DNA of 64,000 nt. Source: Streptomyces sp. CB02959 (GTDB lineage Bacteria > Actinomycetota > Actinomycetes > Streptomycetales > Streptomycetaceae). The stretch lies in the NCBI RefSeq assembly GCF_002803155.1, contig NZ_NNBP01000020.1, positions 1 to 64,000 on the forward strand. The letters are read 5' to 3'. The translations under genes were made by a program, and so were the position numbers. Positions 1 through 8,126 of the stretch are shown one piece after another (position 1 is the first letter of the stretch; the number at the start of each line of letters is the position of its first letter). Under the pieces are notes generated by a model. That model did no database searches. It saw nothing but the letters and a program-made list of their open reading frames with translations, and had not been told where the DNA came from.

Positions 1-127
1 TGCCGCGAAGCGGCGGGATGGCTGTCAGAAGCCTGTCGGCTCCGTGACAACTCGGAGAACACTACACGAGCGGATGGGGTGCTTCAAACCCGTGCGGGGG
101 ACGGGCCCGGCGGGTACTTTGAGGGGC

Positions 128-169
128 ATGACCGCGCATGTGCTCGTACAGCTGTGGTGGCCCGCCTGA
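128..169 (+). CDS. Trp leader peptide (13 aa) of the trpS attenuator
   Basis: A 13-codon reading frame reads MTAHVLVQLWWPA and stops at TGA. Residues 10 and 11 are adjacent TGG (Trp) codons. It lies about 115 bases before trpS and is followed at once by mutually exclusive hairpins, the layout of a ribosome-mediated attenuator: stalling at the Trp codons when charged tRNA-Trp is scarce would alter folding downstream. GAGGGG (121-126) precedes the ATG. TACTTT (115-120) ends 7 bases before it and could be a -10 box giving a leaderless transcript. The same design is known for the auxiliary, indolmycin-resistant trpS of S. coelicolor; its operation here is inferred. Confidence 0.85.
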   Translation: MTAHVLVQLWWPA

Positions 170-223
170 CGGCGGCCGCATCAGCAGCGCATGCATGACC
201 ACGGCCGCCGCTTCGGCGGCCGT
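162..223 (+). promoter_or_regulatory. Trp-responsive transcription attenuator (competing hairpins)
   Basis: Three alternative pairings are visible. Arm 1 (162-166, CCGCC, end of the leader ORF) pairs with 171-175. Arm 2 (171-178, GGCGGCCG) can pair with arm 3 (202-209, CGGCCGCC) as antiterminator. Arm 3 can instead pair with arm 4 (215-222, GGCGGCCG) as terminator; that stem extends to 201-210/214-223 and is followed by TCGCGTTTCCTC. Arms 2 and 4 are identical, so 2:3 and 3:4 exclude each other. Ribosomes paused at Trp codons 155-160 would cover arm 1 and free arm 2. Confidence 0.8.
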
Positions 224-284
224 TCGCGTTTCCTCTTCGTCACCGGCCGGTGCAGGCGGCGGTCCCGGTGAGAGTGAGGGACGG

Positions 285-1322
285 ATGAACGAGAAGGTCG
301 GAACGGCGGAGACCGCGACGCGGGCGTTCAGCGGGGTGCAGCCGACGGGGCACCTGACGCTGGGGAACTATCTCGGGGCGGTACGGCGGTGGGTCGTGGA
401 GGACCAGCACCGGACCGATGCGCTGTTCTGCGTGGTGGATCTGCACTCGCTGACCGTGGAGCACGATCCGGCGCGGGTGCGCAGGCTCAGTCGGCAGGCG
501 GCGACCTTGTTGTTGGCGGCGGGGCTGGATCCGGAGCGGTGCACGGTGTTCGTGCAGAGCCATGTGGATGAGCATGCGCGGCTGGCGTATCTGATGGAGT
601 GCACCGCCGGCGTCGGCGAGATGCAGCGGATGGTGCAGTACAAGGAGAAGGCCGCGCGGCAGGAGGCGGCCGGGGTGCGGCTGTCGTTGCTGACGTATCC
701 GGCGCTGATGGCGGCGGACATCCTGGCGTACGGGACGCAGGAGGTGCCCGTGGGTGAGGACCAGGCGCAGCATGTGGAGCTGACCCGGGATCTGGCGGTG
801 CGGTTCAACCGGCGGTACGGGCGGGTGTTCGTGGTGCCGCGGGCGACGCTTCCGACGGTGGCGGCTCGGGTGATGGACTTTCAGGATCCCCGGTCGAAGA
901 TGGGCAAGGGGTCGGCCGGGCGGAACGGCGGCGCCGGGGTGGTCCATCTGCTGGACGAGCCGGACGTGGTGCGGCGGAAGGTCATGCGGGCCGTGACGGA
1001 CGGTGGGACGGACGTGGTCTACGACCGGGACGAGCGGCCGGGGGTCGCGAATCTGCTGGAGGTGCTGGCGTCGTGCCGGGAGGATGCCGATCCGGCCGGG
1101 CTGGCGGCGGGGTACGGGTCGTACGGGGCGCTGAAGCGGGACGCCGCGGAGGCCGTGGTGGAGCTGTTGCGGCCGGTGCGGGAGCGGCACGCGGAGCTGG
1201 CCGCCGATCCGGGTTACGTCGACGGCGTGCTGCGGGCCGGGGCGGAGCGGGCGCGGGCGATGGCCAGGCCGCGGGTGGATGCGGCGTATGAGGCGGTGGG
1301 GTTGTTGCCCGTAGGCCCGTAG
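285..1322 (+). CDS. trpS: tryptophanyl-tRNA synthetase (auxiliary, attenuator-controlled)
   Basis: Class I synthetase of 345 aa that charges tRNA-Trp. The HIGH-equivalent motif is PTGHLTLGN (about residues 20-28) and the KMSKS-equivalent is SKMGKG (about 204-209). The frame is open further upstream, but ATG 285 is preferred because GAGGGACGG lies just before it and because upstream starts fall inside the leader/attenuator. Control by a Trp-codon leader, plus synteny with S. coelicolor SCO3334, suggests this is the second, inducible TrpRS that gives indolmycin resistance in streptomycetes, with a housekeeping copy elsewhere. The enzyme call is firm; the resistance role is inferred from family and context. 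Confidence 0.93.
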   Translation: MNEKVGTAETATRAFSGVQPTGHLTLGNYLGAVRRWVVEDQHRTDALFCVVDLHSLTVEHDPARVRRLSRQAATLLLAAGLDPERCTVFVQSHVDEHARLAYLMECTAGVGEMQRMVQYKEKAARQEAAGVRLSLLTYPALMAADILAYGTQEVPVGEDQAQHVELTRDLAVRFNRRYGRVFVVPRATLPTVAARVMDFQDPRSKMGKGSAGRNGGAGVVHLLDEPDVVRRKVMRAVTDGGTDVVYDRDERPGVANLLEVLASCREDADPAGLAAGYGSYGALKRDAAEAVVELLRPVRERHAELAADPGYVDGVLRAGAERARAMARPRVDAAYEAVGLLPVGP

Positions 1323-1344
1323 GCCCGTAGGGGCCAGGGGAACA

Positions 1345-1380
1345 GATCCCGTAGGGGGTGGGAGGGCCCCCTACGGGATC
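1345..1380 (+). terminator. long-stem terminator between trpS and proC
   Basis: Perfect 14-bp inverted repeat, GATCCCGTAGGGGG (1345-1358) with CCCCCTACGGGATC (1367-1380), loop of 8, no U tract. It lies between two convergent genes and can serve both strands. Its core CCCTACGGGA recurs near 20721 and 21914. Confidence 0.8.
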
Positions 1381-1414
1381 CACAACGGGGTGGGGCGGGG
1401 TGGTTATTCCCGGC

Positions 1415-1473
1415 GTGTGGTGTGCGCGTGCGCGTGGGTGTGCGCGTGGGTGTGCGTGGGTGTGCGCGTGCGC
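1415..1473 (+). repeat. alternating GT/GC simple repeat
   Basis: Degenerate run of GTGTGCGCGTGCGCGTGGGT-type units, almost wholly alternating purine-pyrimidine, between the terminator and the 3' end of proC. Such DNA can adopt Z-form. No coding sense is apparent. Confidence 0.7.
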
Positions 1474-1495
1474 TTGGAGGTGCGCGGGTGCGGGG

Positions 1496-2308
1496 TCAGT
1501 TGCTGTTGCCGGTGGCCAGTTCGCGGCTGCGGTCGCGGGCGGCTTCCAGGGCGGCGATCAGGGCGGCGCGGACGCCGTGGTTCTCCAGTTCGCGGATGGC
1601 GTTGATGGTGGTGCCCGCGGGGGAGGTGACGTTCTCGCGGAGCTTGACGGGGTGTTCGCCGCTGTCGCGGAGCATCACCGCGGCGCCGATGGCGGCCTGG
1701 ACGATCAGGTCGTGGGCCTTGTCGCGGGGCAGCCCGAGCAGGATGCCGGCGTCGGTCATCGCCTCGACGAGGAAGTAGAAGTAGGCCGGGCCGGAGCCGG
1801 AGAGGGCGGTGGCGGCGTCCTGCTGGGACTCCGGGACGCGCAGGGTCTTGCCGACCGTGGAGAAGATCTCCTCGGTGAGGGTGAGGTGCGCGGCGCTGGC
1901 GTGGGTGCCGGCGGAGATGACGGACATCGCCTCGTCGACGAGGGCCGGGGTGTTCGTCATGACCCGGACGACCGGGGTGTCGGGGGCCAGCCGCTCCTCG
2001 AAGTAGGAGGTCGGGATGCCGGCGGCGCCGCTGATCACCAGGCGGTCTGCGGGGACGTGCGGGGCCAGCTCGGTGAGCAGGGTGCCCATGTCCTGGGGCT
2101 TGACGGTGAGGATCAGGGTGTCGGCGGCCTTGGCGGCCTCGGCGTTGCTGACCGCTTCGACGCCGTAGCGGGTGCGGAGCTGTTCGGCGCGCTCCGGGCG
2201 GCGGGCGGTGACCAGCAGGTCGGAGGGCGCCCAGCCGCCGCGGATCATGCCGCTGAGCAGGGCCTCGCCGATTTTTCCGGTGCCGAGTACGGCGACCTTC
2301 TGGGTCAT
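1496..2308 (-). CDS. proC: pyrroline-5-carboxylate reductase
   Basis: Catalyses the last step of proline synthesis, NAD(P)H-dependent reduction of pyrroline-5-carboxylate. The 270-aa protein opens with a Rossmann nucleotide-binding motif, VAVLGTGKIGEALL (residues 5-18), and carries the P5CR signature GSGPAYFYFLVEA and the later TSPAGTT segment. The length is normal for ProC. The frame extends about 80 codons upstream in arginine- and proline-rich low-complexity sequence; ATG 2308 is chosen because GAGGTGA sits at the right distance and the protein then begins as family members do. It converges on trpS and diverges from the M1 peptidase gene. Confidence 0.95.
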   Translation of the reverse strand: MTQKVAVLGTGKIGEALLSGMIRGGWAPSDLLVTARRPERAEQLRTRYGVEAVSNAEAAKAADTLILTVKPQDMGTLLTELAPHVPADRLVISGAAGIPTSYFEERLAPDTPVVRVMTNTPALVDEAMSVISAGTHASAAHLTLTEEIFSTVGKTLRVPESQQDAATALSGSGPAYFYFLVEAMTDAGILLGLPRDKAHDLIVQAAIGAAVMLRDSGEHPVKLRENVTSPAGTTINAIRELENHGVRAALIAALEAARDRSRELATGNSN

Positions 2309-2547
2309 GCGTTCACCTCGCCGGTGGTGCGTGGTCGGGTCGGTGCCATCCTCGCACCGGTGGGCGGCGGTGCGCCGGGGTGTCCACGGAGCGGGCAGCA
2401 GGGGGGCGGGCGTTCCGGGGCCGGTGCGGGGTGCGGGGCAGTCCGGTGCAGCGCGGTCGGCACCGGAACGGGACGGTCGAAGCGGCAGAAATACCCGTAT
2501 GGTCGGGGAACTTGCGTTCGCCGTCCGTCCCCGGCCCGAGGAGTGCC

Positions 2548-3966
2548 GTGCCACGCCGTCCCGTCCGTAGATGCGGTGCCGTCGCCGCGCTGTCCGTCGC
2601 CCTGCTGCTGTCCTCCTGTACGTCCGGGGGTACGGCCGTCAAGGGGGCCGCGGGCGGCGGTGGGCTGGGCGACCCGCTCTTCCCGGCGCTCGGCAACGGC
2701 GGCTACCGCGTCAGCCACTACGGGCTCGACCTCGACTACGACGTGGCCGGGCGGCGGCTGGACGGCACCGCCGCGATCACCGCCGAGGCCGGTGCGGACC
2801 TGCGGTCCTTCCAGCTCGACCTGCAGGGGATGACGGTGACCGGCGTGCGGGTCGAGGGCCGGGACGCGGAGTTCAGCCGGAAGGGGCACAAGCTGGTGGT
2901 CCGGCCGGCGGCCGGAATAGACAAGGGCGACACGTTCCGGACGACCGTCAGCTACCGCGGGACGCCGCAGGAGATGCGGGACGCGGACGGGGCCGTGGAG
3001 GGCTGGGTCAAGACCGCCGACGGCGCGTTCGTCGCCGGGCAGCCGGCCGGGTCGATGACGTGGTTCCCCGGCAACAACCACCCCAGCGACAAGGCGAGCT
3101 ACGACTTCCGGATCACCGTGCCGCAGCGCTACACCGCGGTCGCCAACGGGGAGCTGAAGTCGAAGCGGACCGCCGGCGGGCGGACCACCTACGAGTGGCA
3201 CAGCGCGGAGCCGATGGCCAGTTACCTGGCGACCGCGACGATCGGGACGTTCGACGTGCAGGAGTCCCGTACGCCGCAGGGCCTGCCGGTCTACGTCGCG
3301 GTGGACCCGCGGGAGGCCGCGGCCAGCCGGAAGCCGTTGTCGCGGCTGCCGGAGATCCTGGCGTGGGGGGCCGAGCTGTTCGGCCCGTACCCGTTCTCGT
3401 CGGCCGGCGCGATCGTGGACCACACGCCGGACCGGGTCGACTGGGGGGCGCTGGAGACCCAGACCAAGCCGGTCTACGCCGGGGCGCCGGACACCGCGAC
3501 GGTGGTGCACGAGACCGCCCACCAGTGGTTCGGCGACTCGGTGACGCCGAAGAGCTGGCAGGACACCTGGCTCAACGAGGGCTTCGCGACGTACGCCGAG
3601 TGGCTGTGGGAGGAGCGCGAGGGCGGCCGGACCCCGCAGGAGCAGTTCGACGCGCTCTACGACGGGGACGAGGACGACGCGCGCTGGGACTTCCCGCCCG
3701 GCGAGCCGGCGACCGCCGCGGACGTGACCGGGACGCCGGTCTACGAGCGCGGTGCGATGGTGCTCCAGCAGCTGCGGAACGCGGTCGGCGACAAGACGTT
3801 CTTCGCGATCCTCAAGGAGTGGCCCGCCGAGCACCGGCACGCCAACGCCGACACCGAGGACTTCATCTCCTTCTGCCAGGACCGCACGGACGAGGACCTG
3901 ACCGACCTGTTCGACGACTGGCTCTACGGCGAGGGGCAGCCGGACTGGGAGTACGACGCCGCCTGA
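2548..3966 (+). CDS. M1-family metallopeptidase, predicted lipoprotein
   Basis: Secreted zinc aminopeptidase-like protein of 472 aa. GTG 2548 is chosen: GAGGAG lies 4-5 bases upstream and the product then starts with a lipoprotein signal (PRRPVRR, hydrophobic AALSVALLL, lipobox LLSSC). The gluzincin core is complete: zinc ligands His321 and His325 in HETAH and Glu344 in WLNEGFATYAEW. It is about half the length of PepN-type enzymes and lacks the large C-terminal helical domain, as is common for actinobacterial secreted M1 homologues. The substrate is unknown. It diverges from proC and converges on the ECF gene through a strong hairpin. Confidence 0.88.
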   Translation: MPRRPVRRCGAVAALSVALLLSSCTSGGTAVKGAAGGGGLGDPLFPALGNGGYRVSHYGLDLDYDVAGRRLDGTAAITAEAGADLRSFQLDLQGMTVTGVRVEGRDAEFSRKGHKLVVRPAAGIDKGDTFRTTVSYRGTPQEMRDADGAVEGWVKTADGAFVAGQPAGSMTWFPGNNHPSDKASYDFRITVPQRYTAVANGELKSKRTAGGRTTYEWHSAEPMASYLATATIGTFDVQESRTPQGLPVYVAVDPREAAASRKPLSRLPEILAWGAELFGPYPFSSAGAIVDHTPDRVDWGALETQTKPVYAGAPDTATVVHETAHQWFGDSVTPKSWQDTWLNEGFATYAEWLWEEREGGRTPQEQFDALYDGDEDDARWDFPPGEPATAADVTGTPVYERGAMVLQQLRNAVGDKTFFAILKEWPAEHRHANADTEDFISFCQDRTDEDLTDLFDDWLYGEGQPDWEYDAA

Positions 3967-3995
3967 GCCCGGCGGGACGGGCGCCCGCCGGGCTC
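3965..3995 (+). terminator. bidirectional terminator between M1 peptidase and ECF41 genes
   Basis: Perfect 12-bp stem, GAGCCCGGCGGG (3965-3976) with CCCGCCGGGCTC (3984-3995), loop of 7. It begins at the stop codon of the peptidase gene and ends 8 bases before the stop of the convergent sigma-factor gene. Confidence 0.75.
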
Positions 3996-4002
3996 GCGGC
4001 GT

Positions 4003-4968
4003 TCACAGGTCCGCGAAGTCCAGGTGCCCGAGCTTGTCCGGATTGATCACCGCGTCCACTCCGGTGATCAGCCCGTCGTGCACCGTGAAGGCGAAGACCC
4101 CGTCCGGGTACTCCCCCGACGCGTCGGCGAAGACCAACCCCAGGGCGCCGTTGACGTCCCGGACCGCCAGCCGCATCGTCGCCGGGGTGAACTTGCGGGT
4201 GACCAGGCCCCAGACGTAGCGGGCGACCTTGTCCCGGCCCAGTACCGGCCGGCGGGCCGCGGAAACCTTCCCGCCGCCGTCCGAACGCCACACCACCTCG
4301 GGGTCGAGCACCGTCAGCAGCGCCTCGAAGTCCCCGCCCGTGACGGCCGCCAGGAACGCCTCGACGGTGCGCCGGTGCTCGACCCGGTCGACGGTCCGGC
4401 GCGGCGCCTCGGCCCGGACCCGGCGCCGGGCGCGCGAGGCCAGCTGCCGCACCGATTCCGGGGTGCGGCCGACCGCCTCCGCGATCTCCGGGAACGGCAC
4501 CGCGAAGACGTCGTGGAGGACGAACGCGGTGCGTTCGGCCGGGGTGAGCCGCTCCAGGACGGTGAGCAGCGCCATGCCCACCGACTCGTCGAGGGTCACC
4601 CGGTCCTCGGGGCCGTCCGGGACGCCGGAGCGGGCGGCGCCGACGGGCCCGCCGGTGGCCGCGTCGAGCACCGGCTCCGGCAGCCACGGCCCCACGTACA
4701 TCTCGCGCCGGGCCCGGGCCGACCCCAGCAGGTCGTAGCAGATCCGGCTGACCACGGTGGTGAGGAAGGCGCGCGGGCTCTCCACCGGCGGCTCGTCGGG
4801 GAGTGCCTGCCAGCGCAGCCAGGTCTCCTGCACCGCGTCGTCGGCGTCGCTGACCGTCCCCATGATCCGGTACGCCACGCCCCACAGCCGGCCCCGCAAC
4901 TCCTCGAACTGCGCCAGCCGTTCGGCCCGGACCGGCCCGGCCGCCGCCCCGTCTCCCCGCTCCGCCAT
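4003..4968 (-). CDS. ECF41-type RNA polymerase sigma factor (SigJ-like)
   Basis: Sigma factor of 321 aa. Region 2 (LRGRLWGVAYRIMGTVSDADDAVQ) and region 4 (about residues 135-190, ending ESVRQLASRARRRV) are followed by a SnoaL-like C-terminal domain. ECF41 hallmarks are present: WLPEP in the linker, and DGGGK plus the terminal NPDKL motif. In this family the extension takes the place of a separate anti-sigma factor. ATG 4968 has GGGAG upstream; a GTG 42 bases earlier lacks a clear ribosome site. ECF41 genes usually sit beside a carboxymuconolactone decarboxylase or oxidoreductase gene; none is adjacent here, so the target promoters cannot be guessed. Confidence 0.92.
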   Translation of the reverse strand: MAERGDGAAAGPVRAERLAQFEELRGRLWGVAYRIMGTVSDADDAVQETWLRWQALPDEPPVESPRAFLTTVVSRICYDLLGSARARREMYVGPWLPEPVLDAATGGPVGAARSGVPDGPEDRVTLDESVGMALLTVLERLTPAERTAFVLHDVFAVPFPEIAEAVGRTPESVRQLASRARRRVRAEAPRRTVDRVEHRRTVEAFLAAVTGGDFEALLTVLDPEVVWRSDGGGKVSAARRPVLGRDKVARYVWGLVTRKFTPATMRLAVRDVNGALGLVFADASGEYPDGVFAFTVHDGLITGVDAVINPDKLGHLDFADL

Positions 4969-5086
4969 CGTCTGCTCCCGCCTCCCTGGTCCCGGCCGCG
5001 GCTCGTGCACCGGCGGTCACCGGGACGGGGACGACGCTACGGGGTGGAACGTGACGGGGCGGGGTACGGGGCGGGGTGACGGGGCC

Positions 5087-5872
5087 TCAGGGGGCGGGGC
5101 GGCGGGCGACCGTGAGGTCGAGGGCGTACGCCTCCTCGACCTGGCCGTCCGGGAAGACCTCCAGGAGGGCGGCGCGTTCGTCCGCGAGGACGGGGGCGGC
5201 GGCGGCCGGGCCGAGGGCGGCGAAGTACGAGCGGCTGCCGAGCATCGCGAGGTGGGTGGCGAGCGGCACGGTGCGGGTCCAGCGGAGCACCCGGCTCTCC
5301 GGGCGCAGGCCCAGTCCCAGGCCGCGGATCAGGTCGGCGGCCTCCGGCGCGACGCTGTGGGCGTGGTAGCCGGGCAGCCTGCCGGCGAGCCGGGCCTCTT
5401 GGGCGGCGGCCCACGGGGTGTCCGGGTCGGGCACGTTCCACCAGAGCGCCAGCGCGCCGCCCGGCCGCAGCACCCGCAGCGCCTCGGGGACCGAGCGGGC
5501 CGGGTCGGTCCAGTGCCACGCCTGCGCGTAGCCGACGAGGTCGAAGGCGGCCCGGTCGGCGAACGGCAGGGCGTCGCCGTCGGCCCGGACGAGCGGGATG
5601 CCGGGGTGTGCGGCGCGGAGTTGGGCGGCCATCGCCGCGCCCGGCTCCACGGCCGTGACCCGCGCGCCGCGCGCCCGCAGCAGCCCGCTGGCGATGCCGG
5701 TGCCGGCGCCGACGTCCAGCACCCGCGCCCCGGCCAGCGGCCGCCCGGCCAGCTCCTCGACGGCGTCGAACAGCGCCGGCGGATAGCCGGGCCGGGCGGC
5801 CGCGTACTGGGCGGCGACCGCGTCGAAGGCCCGCGCGAGGGTGGTGTGGTCCGGTGGCTGCGGTGACGTCAT
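5087..5872 (-). CDS. class I SAM-dependent methyltransferase
   Basis: Methyltransferase-11/25-type protein of 261 aa. Motif I is VLDVGAGTG (residues 51-59), with an acidic residue ending strand 2 (VTAVEPG) and the motif II/III region VGYAQAWHWTDPARSVPEALRV, typical of UbiE/Tam-like small-molecule methyltransferases. ATG 5872 is preferred over the ATG three codons upstream because GAAGGA lies 8 bases before it but overlaps the earlier start. The acceptor is unknown. It is co-directional with the ECF41 gene but separated by about 120 bases, so a shared transcript is possible and not shown. Confidence 0.85.
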   Translation of the reverse strand: MTSPQPPDHTTLARAFDAVAAQYAAARPGYPPALFDAVEELAGRPLAGARVLDVGAGTGIASGLLRARGARVTAVEPGAAMAAQLRAAHPGIPLVRADGDALPFADRAAFDLVGYAQAWHWTDPARSVPEALRVLRPGGALALWWNVPDPDTPWAAAQEARLAGRLPGYHAHSVAPEAADLIRGLGLGLRPESRVLRWTRTVPLATHLAMLGSRSYFAALGPAAAAPVLADERAALLEVFPDGQVEEAYALDLTVARRPAP

Positions 5873-6031
5873 GGCAGGCATCCTTCCCCGGGCCCGCCGA
5901 AGCCGCGGCCTTCTCCTGAAGAAAGCCTCGGCGACCGCAAGAATGGCCCGGCGGCCGGCACGGAGCCGACCGCACGGCCGGAACCGCCCCGACCAGGGCC
6001 GCGGCCGGACGACGGGGGAAGAGAGGACGCC

Positions 6032-7033
6032 ATGCGCGCACGCGGCATCAACTACGACACCGGATTCCTGCCCGGTGACGGGATCTCGCGCAAGGACTTC
6101 AGCGAGCCGGTGGTCCGCCGGGACATGGGCGTGATCGCCCGGGAGCTGCACTGCGACGCGGTGCGGATCTCCGGTGGGCGGCCCGAGCGGCTGAGCACCG
6201 CGGCGCGGTGCGCGGTGGAGGCCGGACTGGAGGTGTGGTTCGCGCCGTTCCCCGTCGACCTCACGCCCGAAGAGCTACTGCCGTTCTTCGCGGAGTGCGC
6301 GCGGCGGGCGGAGGAGGTCCGGCGGTCCGGGGCCGAGGTGGTCTTCGTCGCCGGGTGCGAGCTCAGCGCGTTCTGCAAGGGCTTCATCCCCGGGGAGGGC
6401 TACGGCGACCGGCTCTCGGCGATGGCCACCGCCGACCTGGACTGGTGGATGGCGCTCGGCCCGGTGACGGAGCGGCTGAACGCCTTCCTCGCCGAGGTGG
6501 CCGCGGTCGTCCGGACCCACTTCGGGGGCCGGGTCACCTACGCGGCCGGGCCCTGGGAGGCGATCGACTGGACGCCGTTCGACCTGGTCGGGGTGGACGC
6601 CTACCGGGCCGCGTACAACGCCGACACCTTCCGGGAGGAGCTGCGCGGGCACGCCGCGCACGGCAAGCCGGTCGCGGTGACCGAGTTCGGCACCTGCCCC
6701 TACAAGGGCGCGGGCGACCTGGGCGGCATGGCCTGGCAGCCGCCGGCCGGCGCGGTGCCGGACGAGGGCGAGCAGGTGCGGTACTTCACCGAACTCCTCG
6801 ACGCCTTCGAGGCGGAGGGGGTGGACACCGCGCTGTGGTTCACCTTCGCCGGCTTCGGCAGGGTGACCCCGGACGCGGACCTCTCCTCGTACGGCGTGGT
6901 GCGGATGACCGACGCGGAGGCGCACTGGGAGCCGCGGGAGGTGTTCCGGGCGATGGCCGAACGGTATGCCGCCGGCCGGGACATCGGCCGCGCCACCGGC
7001 CAGGACGCCGACCGGGACGCCGACCGGGACTGA
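6032..7033 (+). CDS. TIM-barrel glycoside-hydrolase-like protein (often labelled abortive infection protein)
   Basis: Cytosolic 333-aa protein with no signal peptide, preceded by GAGAGGA. The fold pattern is that of a (beta/alpha)8 hydrolase: beta strands ending in acidic residues, such as VVFVAGCELSAF, FDLVGVDAYRAAY and VAVTEFGTCPYKGAG; the last resembles the strand-7 Glu nucleophile of GH clan A enzymes. From memory, close streptomycete homologues are annotated as abortive phage infection proteins without experimental support. The C-terminus is a DRDADRDADRD tail made by a short DNA repeat. Substrate and any defence role are unproven. It diverges from the methyltransferase gene. Confidence 0.7.
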   Translation: MRARGINYDTGFLPGDGISRKDFSEPVVRRDMGVIARELHCDAVRISGGRPERLSTAARCAVEAGLEVWFAPFPVDLTPEELLPFFAECARRAEEVRRSGAEVVFVAGCELSAFCKGFIPGEGYGDRLSAMATADLDWWMALGPVTERLNAFLAEVAAVVRTHFGGRVTYAAGPWEAIDWTPFDLVGVDAYRAAYNADTFREELRGHAAHGKPVAVTEFGTCPYKGAGDLGGMAWQPPAGAVPDEGEQVRYFTELLDAFEAEGVDTALWFTFAGFGRVTPDADLSSYGVVRMTDAEAHWEPREVFRAMAERYAAGRDIGRATGQDADRDADRD

Positions 7034-7087
7034 CCGGGACCGACCGGAACCGACCAGACGGCGGGACGCGGTGGACCGGGCAACCGC

Positions 7088-7657
7088 CTAGCGGCGCTTC
7101 TTCCCCGGCCCTGGCCCTGTTCCCGGCCCCGACCCGTTCACCTTCCCGTTCACCTTCGGCTTCGCCGTGCGCGCCGCCGGGTTCCCGGCCCGGGATTCCC
7201 GGCGGCGGGTGTGGCGGTCGAGCGCCGCCTCGTACTCGGCGCGGTGGAGCGTCTCCCCGGGCGCCTCGATCAGGCTGCGGCAGAAGTAGGCGAGCAGCGA
7301 GCCGATGAAGCCGATGAGCATCAGGCTCTGCATCGACCGCTCGGCGCCGCTGTCGGCGGCCGGGCCCGGGCGGCGTACGAAGCCGTCCCAGGTGCGGCGG
7401 AAGGCCAGCGCGCTGCAGATCGCGAAGCCGGCCACCACCAGGACGTTGACCAGCGAGCCGACCGAGGCGATCTCCAGCCCCTGGACGGCGAACCGCATGA
7501 CCAGCGCGCCGGCCGCGGCGAGCACCAGTGAGCCCACCGCGACACCGGCCCGGCGCAGCGCGTAGCCGCCGTCGTGCCCGACCCAGCTGGTGCCGAAGAA
7601 CCGGATCTCCTCCGGCTCCGGGCCGCCCGGTGCCGCCGTTCGCTGCGCGTCGCTCAT
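7088..7657 (-). CDS. small integral membrane protein of unknown function
   Basis: 189-aa protein with three probable membrane segments: AGVAVGSLVLAAAGALVMRF, VNVLVVAGFAICSALAF and LMLIGFIGSLLAYF. Its C-terminal cytosolic tail of about 55 residues is basic and low in complexity (KPKVNGKVNG, then GPGTGPGPGKKRR). ATG 7657 is chosen because GGGGAT precedes it and the extension upstream reads as low-complexity sequence. I recognise no family. It lies 56 bases downstream of the SH3 gene on the same strand, so co-transcription is plausible. Confidence 0.65.
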   Translation of the reverse strand: MSDAQRTAAPGGPEPEEIRFFGTSWVGHDGGYALRRAGVAVGSLVLAAAGALVMRFAVQGLEIASVGSLVNVLVVAGFAICSALAFRRTWDGFVRRPGPAADSGAERSMQSLMLIGFIGSLLAYFCRSLIEAPGETLHRAEYEAALDRHTRRRESRAGNPAARTAKPKVNGKVNGSGPGTGPGPGKKRR

Positions 7658-7713
7658 GGCGTCGATTATCCCCGGGGGCCCGCCGGCCGTGCCGTGCAGT
7701 GGGGCCGCACGGG

Positions 7714-8076
7714 TCAGCTCATGCAGCTGGGCGCGACCATGCCGCTGCTGCCCGTGTGGACGTAGGAGTCGGAGACGTACTCGCCGGGCGCGATGTTGTC
7801 CCAGAGGTTGGAGGTGCCGTAGGGGCCGACCACCCACTGGCCGCGCGTCTGGCAGCGGATCTGGACCTGGGCGCCCGCCGGGAGCTGGCGGACCAGCGGG
7901 GTGTTGGTGCCGGGGCCCTGGCGGACGTTGACGCGGTAGCCGGGCGCGACGGGGTAGGCCGTCCGGCCGGCGAGCGCCGCGCCGAGGGCCGCCGGTGCCG
8001 CGTCGGTCATCGCGTCCGCCGCCCCGCTCGCCTCCTGCTCCGGCCCGGCGCTCCCCTGAAAGTCCTGCGTGGTCAT
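7714..8076 (-). CDS. SH3-domain protein
   Basis: 120-aa protein whose C-terminal two thirds forms a bacterial SH3 (SH3_3-like) domain: YRVNVRQGPGTNTPLVRQLPAG, followed by a conserved WVVGPYGTSNLWDNI. Two cysteines (IRCQT and PSCMS) flank the last strands. No signal peptide is visible after ATG 8076, which has GGGGGA upstream, so either export is atypical or the protein is intracellular. It diverges from the Ser/Thr kinase gene. SH3_3 domains usually bind cell-wall peptides; the role here is unknown. Confidence 0.65.
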   Translation of the reverse strand: MTTQDFQGSAGPEQEASGAADAMTDAAPAALGAALAGRTAYPVAPGYRVNVRQGPGTNTPLVRQLPAGAQVQIRCQTRGQWVVGPYGTSNLWDNIAPGEYVSDSYVHTGSSGMVAPSCMS

Positions 8077-8093
8077 TTCCGTGTCCCCCCGTT

Positions 8094-8126
8094 TACTGGA
8101 TGTACTGGATGTACTGGATGTACTGG
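8094..8126 (-). repeat. 9-bp tandem repeat upstream of the SH3 gene
   Basis: TACTGGATG repeated three times (8094-8102, 8103-8111, 8112-8120) plus a partial copy, ending about 18 bases upstream of the SH3 gene start, within its 5' untranslated or promoter region. Confidence 0.85.

Noticed and set aside
138..284. N-terminal extension of trpS in the same frame
   Set aside because: The stretch is the leader peptide and attenuator; a good ribosome site precedes ATG 285 and the extension has no synthetase-like sequence.
240..1190. Long minus-strand reading frames opposite trpS, and similar long antisense frames opposite most genes (for example 2305-3840, 10824-12818, 26543-28393, 38571-40961, 46781-48730)
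   Set aside because: They are the expected by-product of high third-position GC: Arg/Pro/Gly/His-rich or repetitive products, no ribosome sites, exactly opposite clear genes.
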